The translations under genes were made by a program, and so were the position numbers. The notes under the pieces were generated by a model. The model saw only the letters and a list, made by a program, of their open reading frames with translations, was not told the DNA's origin and did no database searches. DNA of 64,000 nucleotides from Saprospiraceae bacterium (GTDB lineage Bacteria > Bacteroidota > Bacteroidia > Chitinophagales > Saprospiraceae): NCBI GenBank assembly GCA_015490715.1, contig WFXH01000098.1:1-64000 (forward strand). The letters are read 5' to 3'. Shown piece after piece: positions 27,564 to 35,744 of the stretch; the first letter of the stretch is position 1, and each line of letters begins with the position of its first letter.

Positions 27564-28979
27564 TTATACCTTTTTAGATAGTAGTCGAAATCGGCTTTTG
27601 GGTGCCAGGAACATCCATAACAAGCCGATGGTCAACAACGCATAGCCGAGGTAAGAGACTCTTGTACCCCATGGATCCCAATTGACACTCAACACCGTAC
27701 CGAGCTCATCGCGATCGTACGACGATTGGAAAAAGCGATAGCCGTCGTAATTGAGGATGTGATTCATATAGATGCTGTACGGCATTTCGAGGTTCTTCCT
27801 CGGATCGATGAGCACCACATCGCTTTCATAGCTGGCGGGGTCATTGGTGCCGGGATAACGCACGAGGCGAAAGTCTTCCAGATACAGCGAAAAGGGCAAC
27901 TGGATATCGCGCGGGCCGTAGCTGACACTGATATCGAGATCTCCGAGGCGAGTGATGACGGGTTCGCCACGGAACGATTCACTCCCAATGACGACGATCT
28001 CTTGCGTATCGACTGGTGTGGACAGGCGCATCACCACGGCGGCCTTGTCGTTGGGTTCGAGCTTGCGCTTGCCCGATTGGATTTCCACAACAGCCTGCGG
28101 GCGAAATTCCTTAAACACGAAATTCTTTTGTCCCATTGTATGCAATGCCTGGACCGCCAACGGATACCACTGCCCGGCTTGTATCGAGTCGCGATACCGT
28201 GAAGCCATCACCATGCGCGCTATGGGCATCATGCTACGCATGTACAGTCCACTATCTCTCTGCTCGATTTGTATCATCGCAGGTTGAGGCCCCGCTTCAA
28301 AGTTGAAGGTAATTCCGTCGAAATTTTTCAATTCTCCTCGCCGCAAAAAGTAGTTTTTTCGACCTCCCATGCCCGCCATGACGATCCAGAGTGTGGGCTG
28401 GCCATTGGGGGCATCCTTCAAGGTCTGTTCGGGATTCGGAATGACCTTGAGCACCTCTACGCGCAAGGGCAAGTTGCCCAAAATGTAGTCTTTGGTAAAG
28501 GAATTATTCCCCAGGGCTCCAAAGAGCACCTTTTTGTGGAATACGTAACGTCGTGGCCCATGGACAGCACGGAAGTTGAGATAGGGCTCGCGCGATTGGA
28601 TGACATTGGAGCTCGACTTTTCACGGATGTGCATCATCCCCTCCATGCCAAAATAGCGCGTCAATGCAGCGCCGAGCAAGATGACCAATATTGATCCGTG
28701 GAACAACAACATGTAGCGCTTCTGCTTGCGCCACATCCGATAGCGTATGATCTGGCGCAATACCGACAATCCAATCAAGAGGAGCAACACTTCAAACCAC
28801 TTAGTGCGATAGACGAGTTTTTGAGCTGTTGAGGTGCCAAAGTCGTTTTCAATAAATGTCGCTGCCCCAATGACTACTGCCAACGTGATCAAATAAATAC
28901 CCCCCGCAGTCATAGAGGTGAGTCGCAAATAGAGATCCTTGAGTGTTGAGAGCAATCTTTTCATGTTGATTTCATCCAC
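27564..28979 (-). CDS. resB: ResB-like cytochrome c biogenesis protein
   Basis: 471 residues. Three N-terminal membrane helices (about 25-45, 62-75, 88-105) include GAATFIENDFG, the typical first-helix exit of ResB/CcsB. A large periplasmic beta-rich domain follows, and a final helix near 445-462. ResB holds apocytochrome c while CcsA supplies haem. The ATG at 28964 (MKRLLSTLKD) is an alternative start. It is the upstream member of the resB-ccsA operon. A candidate client, the haem c lipoprotein, is encoded at 38764-39357. Confidence 0.85.
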   Translation of the reverse strand: MDEINMKRLLSTLKDLYLRLTSMTAGGIYLITLAVVIGAATFIENDFGTSTAQKLVYRTKWFEVLLLLIGLSVLRQIIRYRMWRKQKRYMLLFHGSILVILLGAALTRYFGMEGMMHIREKSSSNVIQSREPYLNFRAVHGPRRYVFHKKVLFGALGNNSFTKDYILGNLPLRVEVLKVIPNPEQTLKDAPNGQPTLWIVMAGMGGRKNYFLRRGELKNFDGITFNFEAGPQPAMIQIEQRDSGLYMRSMMPIARMVMASRYRDSIQAGQWYPLAVQALHTMGQKNFVFKEFRPQAVVEIQSGKRKLEPNDKAAVVMRLSTPVDTQEIVVIGSESFRGEPVITRLGDLDISVSYGPRDIQLPFSLYLEDFRLVRYPGTNDPASYESDVVLIDPRKNLEMPYSIYMNHILNYDGYRFFQSSYDRDELGTVLSVNWDPWGTRVSYLGYALLTIGLLWMFLAPKSRFRLLSKKV

Positions 28980-29014
28980 ACTGTTTTGATCGCGCTAGCG
29001 CCACTTTATTGCTT

Positions 29015-30307
29015 TTAACGATTGTTTTGCTCAATTTGTTTGATTTCTGGTATCCGTACGGGGATCAATGCCAGGCCACCGATGACAAAGAGGATTGCCA
29101 GAGCCAGGATGCTGTTGCGCATACTACCCGTCCACTGATCGATAAATCCAAAACAAAAGGTGCCGATGATGAGCGACCACTTGGCCACAAAGTCGAGAAA
29201 GCCAAAATAAGAGGTCATATCGGGTGTGCGACTGGGCACGAGTTTGGCGTATGCCGAACGCGCCTGTGACTGAATGCCCCCTAACACCAAACCCACTGCC
29301 GCAGCCAGTACATAAAACATCTCTTTACTCTGCAAGGAATATCCGCCAATACAGATGCCCACCCAGATGGCTATCATCGTCCATAAGGAGATCTTGCTTC
29401 CCCAATTCTCAGACACTTTTGCAAAGAGATAAGCTCCAACCACCGCTACCAGCTGAAGGAGTAAAACGACAATGATGAGCTCTTCGGTACCAAAGGCCAG
29501 CTCTTTTTCCGCAAAGGCACTTGCCAGATAGATGACCGTCTGAACTCCCGCACTAAAAAACAAAAACGCAATGAGATACCAGCGCAAATTGCGATTGGCC
29601 GTGATGCGCCTACCCACCTTTTTAAGCTCTTCTACACCCTTGAGCAATACCCGGCGCGTTTTGACGGCGATCGCACGGTTGGCCGGCAAATAGGCAAAGG
29701 TGATCTGCGAAAACCCCCACCACCACAATCCCACCGACAGAAATGCCAGGCGCACGGGCAAAGTCGGCGATTGGATGCCAAACACCTCGGGCTGCAGAAT
29801 GATCCACAAGTTGAAGAGCAAGAGCAAAACGCTGCCCACATACCCCCATGCAAAGCCCATCGCACTGACGCGATCCATTTGATCGTAGCTGGTAATCTCC
29901 GGTAGATAGGCGTTGTAAAAGGCAAGGCTCCCGGCGTGCCCCACCGTGGCCACCACAAATGCCCCAATACCAAGCCACACCTCCGACGGCGAATCGAAAA
30001 AGAACAACAGCGCACATGCTACCGACCCCACAAGGGTAAATGCCTTTAAAAACTGTTTGCGCATCCCACGGTAATCGGCAATGCCCGACAATAAAGGCAC
30101 CACAATCGCCACGACGAGATACGAAAACGTCACAGAAAAGGCGAAAAGCGCACTACTCGACAACCGATAAGGACCTATCGAGACCTGAGGAGGCGCAATC
30201 TTGAGGAAATAAGGTGGAAATATTGCAGTTGAGATGACCAGACTATAAGCAGAATTGGCCCAATCAAAGAGCGCCCATGCGCGTATTACCTTCTTATCGT
30301 GCTGCAT
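29015..30307 (-). CDS. MFS transporter, UMF1/Atg22-like
   Basis: 430 residues from the ATG at 30307, with about twelve membrane segments. The N-terminal KKVIRAWALFDWANSAYSLVISTAIFPPYF is the hallmark of the UMF1 family, related to yeast vacuolar Atg22 amino-acid effluxers. GVQSQARSAYAKLVP-like and DFVAKWSLIIGTF motifs in the second half fit as well. Likely efflux of amino acids or other small solutes; substrate unknown. A longer start at 30478 would add 57 non-hydrophobic residues and cross a perfect inverted repeat, so 30307 is preferred. Divergent from the RimK-like gene. Confidence 0.85.
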   Translation of the reverse strand: MQHDKKVIRAWALFDWANSAYSLVISTAIFPPYFLKIAPPQVSIGPYRLSSSALFAFSVTFSYLVVAIVVPLLSGIADYRGMRKQFLKAFTLVGSVACALLFFFDSPSEVWLGIGAFVVATVGHAGSLAFYNAYLPEITSYDQMDRVSAMGFAWGYVGSVLLLLFNLWIILQPEVFGIQSPTLPVRLAFLSVGLWWWGFSQITFAYLPANRAIAVKTRRVLLKGVEELKKVGRRITANRNLRWYLIAFLFFSAGVQTVIYLASAFAEKELAFGTEELIIVVLLLQLVAVVGAYLFAKVSENWGSKISLWTMIAIWVGICIGGYSLQSKEMFYVLAAAVGLVLGGIQSQARSAYAKLVPSRTPDMTSYFGFLDFVAKWSLIIGTFCFGFIDQWTGSMRNSILALAILFVIGGLALIPVRIPEIKQIEQNNR

Positions 30308-30316
30308 GTATTGCGT

Positions 30317-30331
30317 TTGTCGCGGCGACAA
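30317..30331. promoter_or_regulatory. Perfect inverted repeat, possible operator, upstream of the UMF1 transporter
   Basis: TTGTCGC-G-GCGACAA is a perfect 7-bp palindrome around one central base. It ends 10 bases before the transporter ATG, within its 5' leader and in the divergent region shared with the RimK-like gene. It could be a repressor site or a small leader hairpin. Confidence 0.4.
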
Positions 30332-30496
30332 GTTACAAATATCCGCTTGTATGTGTCTTGAGCACTCTTTTATACGAGGTATAAAATCGTTGATAGTAGG
30401 AGGGATAAAATAGTGGGCCATAGCTTGAAGACAGCCCTTGACGATAGGGGCACTAACAAAAGAAATGTGCACCCACAACAGCGGTCAAGCAAAGGC

Positions 30497-31450
30497 ATGG
30501 ACAAATTATCCTTAATTTCACCGCATGAAAGAGATGCGGACGATTTAACTCTATCGGTATTGAGACTGTACATCTTATCGCGTAGCCCAGCGCTGTATTC
30601 GACGAGGAGGCTCTACGAAGCCGCTCTCGGGCTCGAAGTCGATGTGCGCATCATCAATCACATGCACTGCGAACTCTCACTGACCCCCAAAGGAGTGGAC
30701 ATCCTGTATTGGGGGGAGTCGGTCCTCCCCGTCGATGCTATTTTACCCCGCATAGGCACTTCGGTGACGGAGCAAGGCGCGGCTGTCATTCGGCATTTTG
30801 CCATGGCGGGGGTCTACTCGCCCTTCGAAGCAGAGTCCCTGCTCGCTACACGCAACAAATTCAGCGCATTGCAAATACTCCATTCCCACGGCATCCCCAT
30901 ACCGCGCACTCTAATGAGTTACCCCATGGCCTCCGTCGACCGCTTCTGGCAGGAATTACAAGGTCGTAAAATCGTCATCAAACCACTGGTGGGCACACAA
31001 GGCGAAGGCGTCATACTCATTAATAATCTTGCTGATCTCATACGCATTGGAAATCTCTTCCAGCGCTTTGGACGTAGGTACCTACTGCAAGAATACATAG
31101 AAGAGGCGCACGGTCAAGATATACGCGCCTTTGTCGTAGGCGATGAGGTAGTTGCAGCAGTGCGTCGTACCGCCGCATGGGGAGATTTTCGCTCCAACTT
31201 CCATCGAGGCTCTACCCTTGAGCCGATCGAGCTGACCGACCAAGAATACGTCTTGGCCGTTCGCGCAGCAGCCACCTTAAAAATCCCCATCGCAGGAGTG
31301 GATATCATACGATCCCATCGCGGCCCACTCATCTTAGAAGTCAACGCCTCTCCGGGCTTAGAAGGGATCGAACGCGCTACGCAGATTCCCATCGCTGAAA
31401 AGATCATACTCTATCTTCAACAAAAGGCCGATACATCGATTGACTTTTAA
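30497..31450 (+). CDS. RimK-like ATP-grasp ligase
   Basis: 317 residues from the ATG at 30497; a GTG at 30413 would add 28 residues. The N-terminal domain has LYILSRSPALYSTRRLYEAA, the RimK-type opening. The ATP-grasp core has VIKPLVGTQGEGVI, LLQEYIEEAHGQDIRAFVVG, and the Mg-binding ILEVNASPGLEGIE. RimK adds glutamates to ribosomal protein S6, while relatives make other gamma- or alpha-linked peptides, so the acceptor is uncertain. No S6 or ATP-dependent zinc protease partner is adjacent. Confidence 0.85.
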   Translation: MDKLSLISPHERDADDLTLSVLRLYILSRSPALYSTRRLYEAALGLEVDVRIINHMHCELSLTPKGVDILYWGESVLPVDAILPRIGTSVTEQGAAVIRHFAMAGVYSPFEAESLLATRNKFSALQILHSHGIPIPRTLMSYPMASVDRFWQELQGRKIVIKPLVGTQGEGVILINNLADLIRIGNLFQRFGRRYLLQEYIEEAHGQDIRAFVVGDEVVAAVRRTAAWGDFRSNFHRGSTLEPIELTDQEYVLAVRAAATLKIPIAGVDIIRSHRGPLILEVNASPGLEGIERATQIPIAEKIILYLQQKADTSIDF

Positions 31451-31601
31451 TGCCTTATCACCTAATACTCCATCATATCTAAGGCGTTTTCGACCTCGCG
31501 CATTCACTCCGACCTCTCATTCCCAACGAAAGCAAGCTGCAGCATTTCATTGATGAGCTCTTCGTCATAATTTGCATCTTTGCAGGATACATCCGGCAAG
31601 T

Positions 31602-33410
31602 ATGTATTACATCTTTACCCTCAATCGCTATTTATGGCGCTATCGATGGCGCTTAATTTTGGGTATTCTCTTCGTCGTCCTGGCCAACTACTTTCGCATT
31701 TTACAACCTCAGGAGATTCGTCGGGCGCTGAACGCCGTAGTGGATCTCCTCAAGGCATATGCCGACGCTGCGCCCGCAGATCAGACTGTGCTGTACGAAG
31801 ATTTGACACATAAGCTCCTCTACTTTGCTGGGATGGTGTTGTTATGGGCCGTTTTGATGGGGCTTTTCACCTTTTTAATGCGTCAGACGCTCATAGTGAT
31901 GTCTCGCCTTATCGAGGCCGACATGCGGAGGGAGCTCTTTGAACATTATCTCCTCATGGATGCCCCCTTCTTCACAAATTATCGCACGGGAGATCTCATG
32001 TCGCGTGTCAGTGAAGATATTGCCAAGGTACGCATGTATCTCGGCCCTGGTGTGATGTACCTCATCAACCTGCTCAGTCTCGCCTCGTGGGTCATCTTTA
32101 GCATGTTTTCGGTCAATGCCACCCTGGCCTTTCTCGCTCTTTCGCCCTTGCCGATATTATCCCTGGGTATCTACTACATCAGCTCGGAGATCCAACTGCG
32201 TAGCACACGCATTCAGCGGCAGCTTGCCACTTTGACCAGTCTGGCACAAGAGAGTTTTTCGGGTATACGCGTCATCAAAGTGTTTGCCCGTGAGCCAGCC
32301 TTCCGCGATCGATTTTATAAAGACTCGAAAACGTATTACGAGGTATCGATGGACATGACGCGACTCCGAGCCCTGTTTTTCCCCATGATCGTGCTATTGA
32401 TCGGTATCAGCAATATTCTCACCATTTACTGGGGCGGTCGAATGCTCAGCGAGGGGACCATCACGGCAGGCAATTTAGCAGAATTCGTGATTTACATCAA
32501 TATGCTGACGTGGCCTTTTACTTCGGTGGGATGGATCGCCTCCGTCATCCAAGAGGCAGCAGCTGCCCAAAAGCGCATTGTGGAGCTCCTCCGTCAAGAG
32601 CCACAGATTCAATCGGGTCCTGTCAGCGATCGCATCATCTTGGGAAATTACGAGTTTCGAGGAGTATCCTTTCGCTATCCCGATGCGCCAGAAGGAGTAT
32701 ATGCCCTCAGTGATATCCATCTGCGCATTCGTCAAGGCACGCTCTGTGCTATCGTAGGTAAGACGGGTAGTGGAAAGAGCACCTTGGCAGAGCTGATGGT
32801 ACGCATCATGGACCCCACAAGGGGCACCATTTATCTTGAAAATCTCCCCTTACCCAAGTATGACCTCTCCTCGTTGCGACGACAAGTGGTCTACGTACCG
32901 CAGGACGTCTTTTTGTTTTCCGACACAATAGCCTACAACATTGGTATTGGACAAACCGACCTATCTTTGGATGAAATCGTACATGCTGCAAAGCTGGCGC
33001 AATTGCACGACGATGTCGTCAAGTTTCCCCAGGGGTATCAAACCATCATTGGCGAACGTGGAGTAACACTGTCGGGAGGACAGCGCCAACGCCTTGCCAT
33101 CGCCAGAGCCATCATTCGCAAACCCAGGGTGTTGATCCTCGACGACGTCTTATCGGCCATCGACAATCACACAGCGCAACAAATTCTGCAAAATATCCTC
33201 CACCACAGCAAGGAGCAGAGTATCACACTCATACTCATCACGCACAATCTCCTGCAAGTACAGCACTTTGATCACCTCATCGTCATGAGTCGCGGTAGAA
33301 TCACTGCACAGGGCACGTTTGAAGAGCTGATGGCCGACAAGGAGGGATACTTTTACAGGGCCTATTGCCAACAACAGCTCGGTTCTACTCATCCAGGTGT
33401 TGAAGGATGA
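31602..33410 (+). CDS. ABC exporter, fused membrane and ATPase domains
   Basis: 602 residues. Six membrane helices lie in about 1-310 (type IV exporter fold), then an ATPase domain: Walker A GKTGSGKST, Q-loop YVPQDVFLFSD, signature LSGGQRQRLAIARA, Walker B VLILDDVLSAID, H-loop ITHN. After Walker B the catalytic Glu is Asp, as in the degenerate half of heterodimeric exporters such as MdlA or BmrC. Those normally sit next to a partner; none is adjacent here. The in-frame TTG at 31572 is unlikely as a start. Likely exports lipids, peptides or drugs. Its 3' end overlaps the convergent Fe-S protein gene by 26 bases. Confidence 0.9.
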   Translation: MYYIFTLNRYLWRYRWRLILGILFVVLANYFRILQPQEIRRALNAVVDLLKAYADAAPADQTVLYEDLTHKLLYFAGMVLLWAVLMGLFTFLMRQTLIVMSRLIEADMRRELFEHYLLMDAPFFTNYRTGDLMSRVSEDIAKVRMYLGPGVMYLINLLSLASWVIFSMFSVNATLAFLALSPLPILSLGIYYISSEIQLRSTRIQRQLATLTSLAQESFSGIRVIKVFAREPAFRDRFYKDSKTYYEVSMDMTRLRALFFPMIVLLIGISNILTIYWGGRMLSEGTITAGNLAEFVIYINMLTWPFTSVGWIASVIQEAAAAQKRIVELLRQEPQIQSGPVSDRIILGNYEFRGVSFRYPDAPEGVYALSDIHLRIRQGTLCAIVGKTGSGKSTLAELMVRIMDPTRGTIYLENLPLPKYDLSSLRRQVVYVPQDVFLFSDTIAYNIGIGQTDLSLDEIVHAAKLAQLHDDVVKFPQGYQTIIGERGVTLSGGQRQRLAIARAIIRKPRVLILDDVLSAIDNHTAQQILQNILHHSKEQSITLILITHNLLQVQHFDHLIVMSRGRITAQGTFEELMADKEGYFYRAYCQQQLGSTHPGVEG

Positions 33411-34158
33411 GCTCACTGAGATCGTAGAGCTTGACCTGTGTATCGGCATCTGCCGTGTTTAGCCCATCGGAGAGCATAATCTTACAATAGGGACAATTGA
33501 GGGCCACAATTTTTGCCCCTGTAGCTATGATCTCCTCCGTGCGTTGGCGACTGACGCGCTTGGTCCCGGTCTCTTCCTCTTTAAACATCTGCGCTCCCCC
33601 TGCTCCACAGCACAATCCCCTTTCGCGTGAGCGCTCCATTTCGGTAAGCTCTTCGTACAAAGCACGAACGACTTCGCGAGGGGCCTCGTACTCGCCATTT
33701 CCGCGCCCCAGATAACACGAATCGTGATAGGTGATGCGTTCCTTGCTCTTTGCACCAATGGACAACCTACCCTGTCGGATGAGTTCGCTTAATAAGGTGC
33801 TGTAGTGCACGACCTCATAGGTACCTCCGAGATCGGGATATTCATTCTTCAACACATTGTAGCAATGGGGGCACACGCAGAGAATGCGTTCTACACCATA
33901 GGAGTTGAGCAGTTCGATATTTTGGAGTGCTAGCATCTGAAAGACAAACTCATTGCCCGCTCTTCGCGCCGGGTCTCCCGTACATTGTTCCTCATCTCCA
34001 AGAATCCCAAAAGTGACACCTGCAATGTTCAACAATTTCACTAACGAGCGGATCATCTTCTGGGCCGACAGGTCATAGGCACAAGCACAGCCCACCCAGA
34101 GCAAATACTCGGGTTTTTCACCCCTATCGACGAGATCTTTCCAGAGAGGCACTTCCAT
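33385..34158 (-). CDS. CCG-domain (cysteine-rich) Fe-S/heterodisulfide-type protein
   Basis: 257 residues with two cysteine-rich repeats of the CCG domain. The first has GCACAYDL and CPHCYNVL; the second has HDSCYLGRGN, CCGAGGAQMF and NCPYCKIML. These CX(n)CCGX(m)CXXC units bind a noncubane Fe-S cluster in HdrB, GlpC, LutA and succinate:quinone reductase E. In Bacteroidota this protein is normally encoded right after a larger ferredoxin-type membrane partner. Here the upstream neighbour is divergent, so the gene stands alone. Redox partner unknown. Confidence 0.85.
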   Translation of the reverse strand: MEVPLWKDLVDRGEKPEYLLWVGCACAYDLSAQKMIRSLVKLLNIAGVTFGILGDEEQCTGDPARRAGNEFVFQMLALQNIELLNSYGVERILCVCPHCYNVLKNEYPDLGGTYEVVHYSTLLSELIRQGRLSIGAKSKERITYHDSCYLGRGNGEYEAPREVVRALYEELTEMERSRERGLCCGAGGAQMFKEEETGTKRVSRQRTEEIIATGAKIVALNCPYCKIMLSDGLNTADADTQVKLYDLSELILQHLDE

Positions 34159-34181
34159 ATCGACATACAGTTAAATCCTGC

Positions 34182-34189
34182 CAAAGATA
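34182..34189 (-). promoter_or_regulatory. -7 promoter box TATCTTTG of the CCG-domain gene
   Basis: Minus-strand TATCTTTG 24-31 bases upstream of the start. No -33 TTG at normal spacing. Confidence 0.55.
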
Positions 34190-34243
34190 AGTCAATTTCT
34201 TTATGTAACTTTATTGTTTGGTTTTGACCAGGACTCCAGAGTC

Positions 34244-35614
34244 ATGTCGTATACCGAAACCATACCGCTCTGGATTATCCAGGCATCCAGACAATGCCTT
34301 TCCGAAGGGGCGCAAATCCGTATTGATTCTGACGGTAAGACGATCCGCTATATCTTTGGCCCTTATGAAGTCGTACAAGTAATCCGCGCATCGGTCATCA
34401 CCTGGCATTGCCCCTGTCCGACCAACGGTCGTTATGCCTGTCACCACATACTCGCTGCTCAACAACTCTACGGTCGCCGCATGCGTGCCCCGGTAGACCG
34501 TAGAAGGCATCCCTCACCCTCTTTGACGCAAATAGCTTCCGATTGCTTTTCGACTCTAAGCCGAGATGAAATTCTTCGCATTGCGCGGGATTACGTCCAG
34601 AAGGATGCGGATTTTGCACTCCACATACTCCTTTGCGCCTTGGATCAATTGGTGGAAAAGACCTCCTCTGCTCTTCCAGCACAGATCTTCGATGCGATAT
34701 TACTGCCCTGCTATCGCGGAGCACAGCCATCCCAAAAGCTACTCCATCGCTTTGAGAGAGCAGCCAAGCGATACATAGAACTCGCTCAACGGGCCGTCGA
34801 CCAGTCGAATTTCGTCCAAGCAGCAGAATTGGTACTCAGTCTCTTCGGCCCGCTCCACTATCTCCTCTCCAAACGAAGGTCCGATAATGTCCAACTCATC
34901 AGACAGCTGGATGCCCTTTACCACGTGTTTGAAGATCTCGCTCTCCGCGTAGAGGCAAGGCCGCTTATAAATGCTATGACTCAGCGCATAGCGGTGCTCC
35001 TGGCTAAGAGCTACTATCGCTTTAATCGCTTTCCAGATCCCCTGCTGGTCTTTGCCCTCAACCACGTCGACCCCATACAGCTCATCGATCTGTATGAAAA
35101 AATCGAACATTCTGCCCGATGCACAGCCGATTTATCAAAGGAAAAAGCCGACCCATATCTATTAAGCGTCTTAAACCTACAGCTCATCGCCCAACGCATT
35201 GGCAAACCCTTAGAAGAGGTGTTCCGCACATTTTATACGGATAAAAAACACCTCTTATGGGCGATGGATTGGCTTAAAGAGGAACAGCACAATCTCATGA
35301 AGATATCCATGAGCTATTGGGGAGCAATGCATTTTCGGTCTATTGCGTTGGCGGAAGTGTACCTTCAAGAATTGTATAAAATCGAACGCCTAAGTACAAG
35401 ACACATACAAGAGCTAATCCAACTCATGATCCACCTTCAGTCCACCTCTCTCCTCGGTCATCCGCTCTTTCGCGATAGGAAAGATATCCTGAAGGAGCTC
35501 GAACGCGCAGTACAGTCCCAATCAAACACCTCTACTTCCTTTTTCCACCTCGTCCGCCAGCGAGTGCGACAGCTAAAGGGAAGCTCCGTCGACAATGGCA
35601 AAGAACAACGGTAA
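34244..35614 (+). CDS. SWIM zinc-finger protein of unknown function
   Basis: 456 residues from the ATG at 34244. The track frame opens earlier at a TTG (34214), but the ATG is better. Near residue 57 is a SWIM finger, W-H-C-P-C-x6-A-C-H-H, the CxCxnCxH zinc ligand set. An AQQLYG helix follows, as in family members. The remaining 380 residues are mostly alpha-helical, with no recognised domain. SWIM fingers occur with helicases, MULE transposases and in stand-alone bacterial proteins, where they bind nucleic acid or protein. No helicase gene is adjacent, which is the usual partner in other bacteria. Confidence 0.7.
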   Translation: MSYTETIPLWIIQASRQCLSEGAQIRIDSDGKTIRYIFGPYEVVQVIRASVITWHCPCPTNGRYACHHILAAQQLYGRRMRAPVDRRRHPSPSLTQIASDCFSTLSRDEILRIARDYVQKDADFALHILLCALDQLVEKTSSALPAQIFDAILLPCYRGAQPSQKLLHRFERAAKRYIELAQRAVDQSNFVQAAELVLSLFGPLHYLLSKRRSDNVQLIRQLDALYHVFEDLALRVEARPLINAMTQRIAVLLAKSYYRFNRFPDPLLVFALNHVDPIQLIDLYEKIEHSARCTADLSKEKADPYLLSVLNLQLIAQRIGKPLEEVFRTFYTDKKHLLWAMDWLKEEQHNLMKISMSYWGAMHFRSIALAEVYLQELYKIERLSTRHIQELIQLMIHLQSTSLLGHPLFRDRKDILKELERAVQSQSNTSTSFFHLVRQRVRQLKGSSVDNGKEQR

Positions 35615-35744
35615 TATCTCCTTCGCTACGACTGGATTGCAAACGACCGACATGGCCCTCCCATTAGCAATATTCCGCAATACCTCGCGTTGGAGTAAAA
35701 AGCTTTTGTAACAGTCTATAATCTTTGAACAAAACTCCTACACG

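Noticed and set aside
30308-30478. Longer UMF1 transporter start
   Set aside because: Adds 57 hydrophilic residues before the family N-terminus and covers the inverted repeat region.
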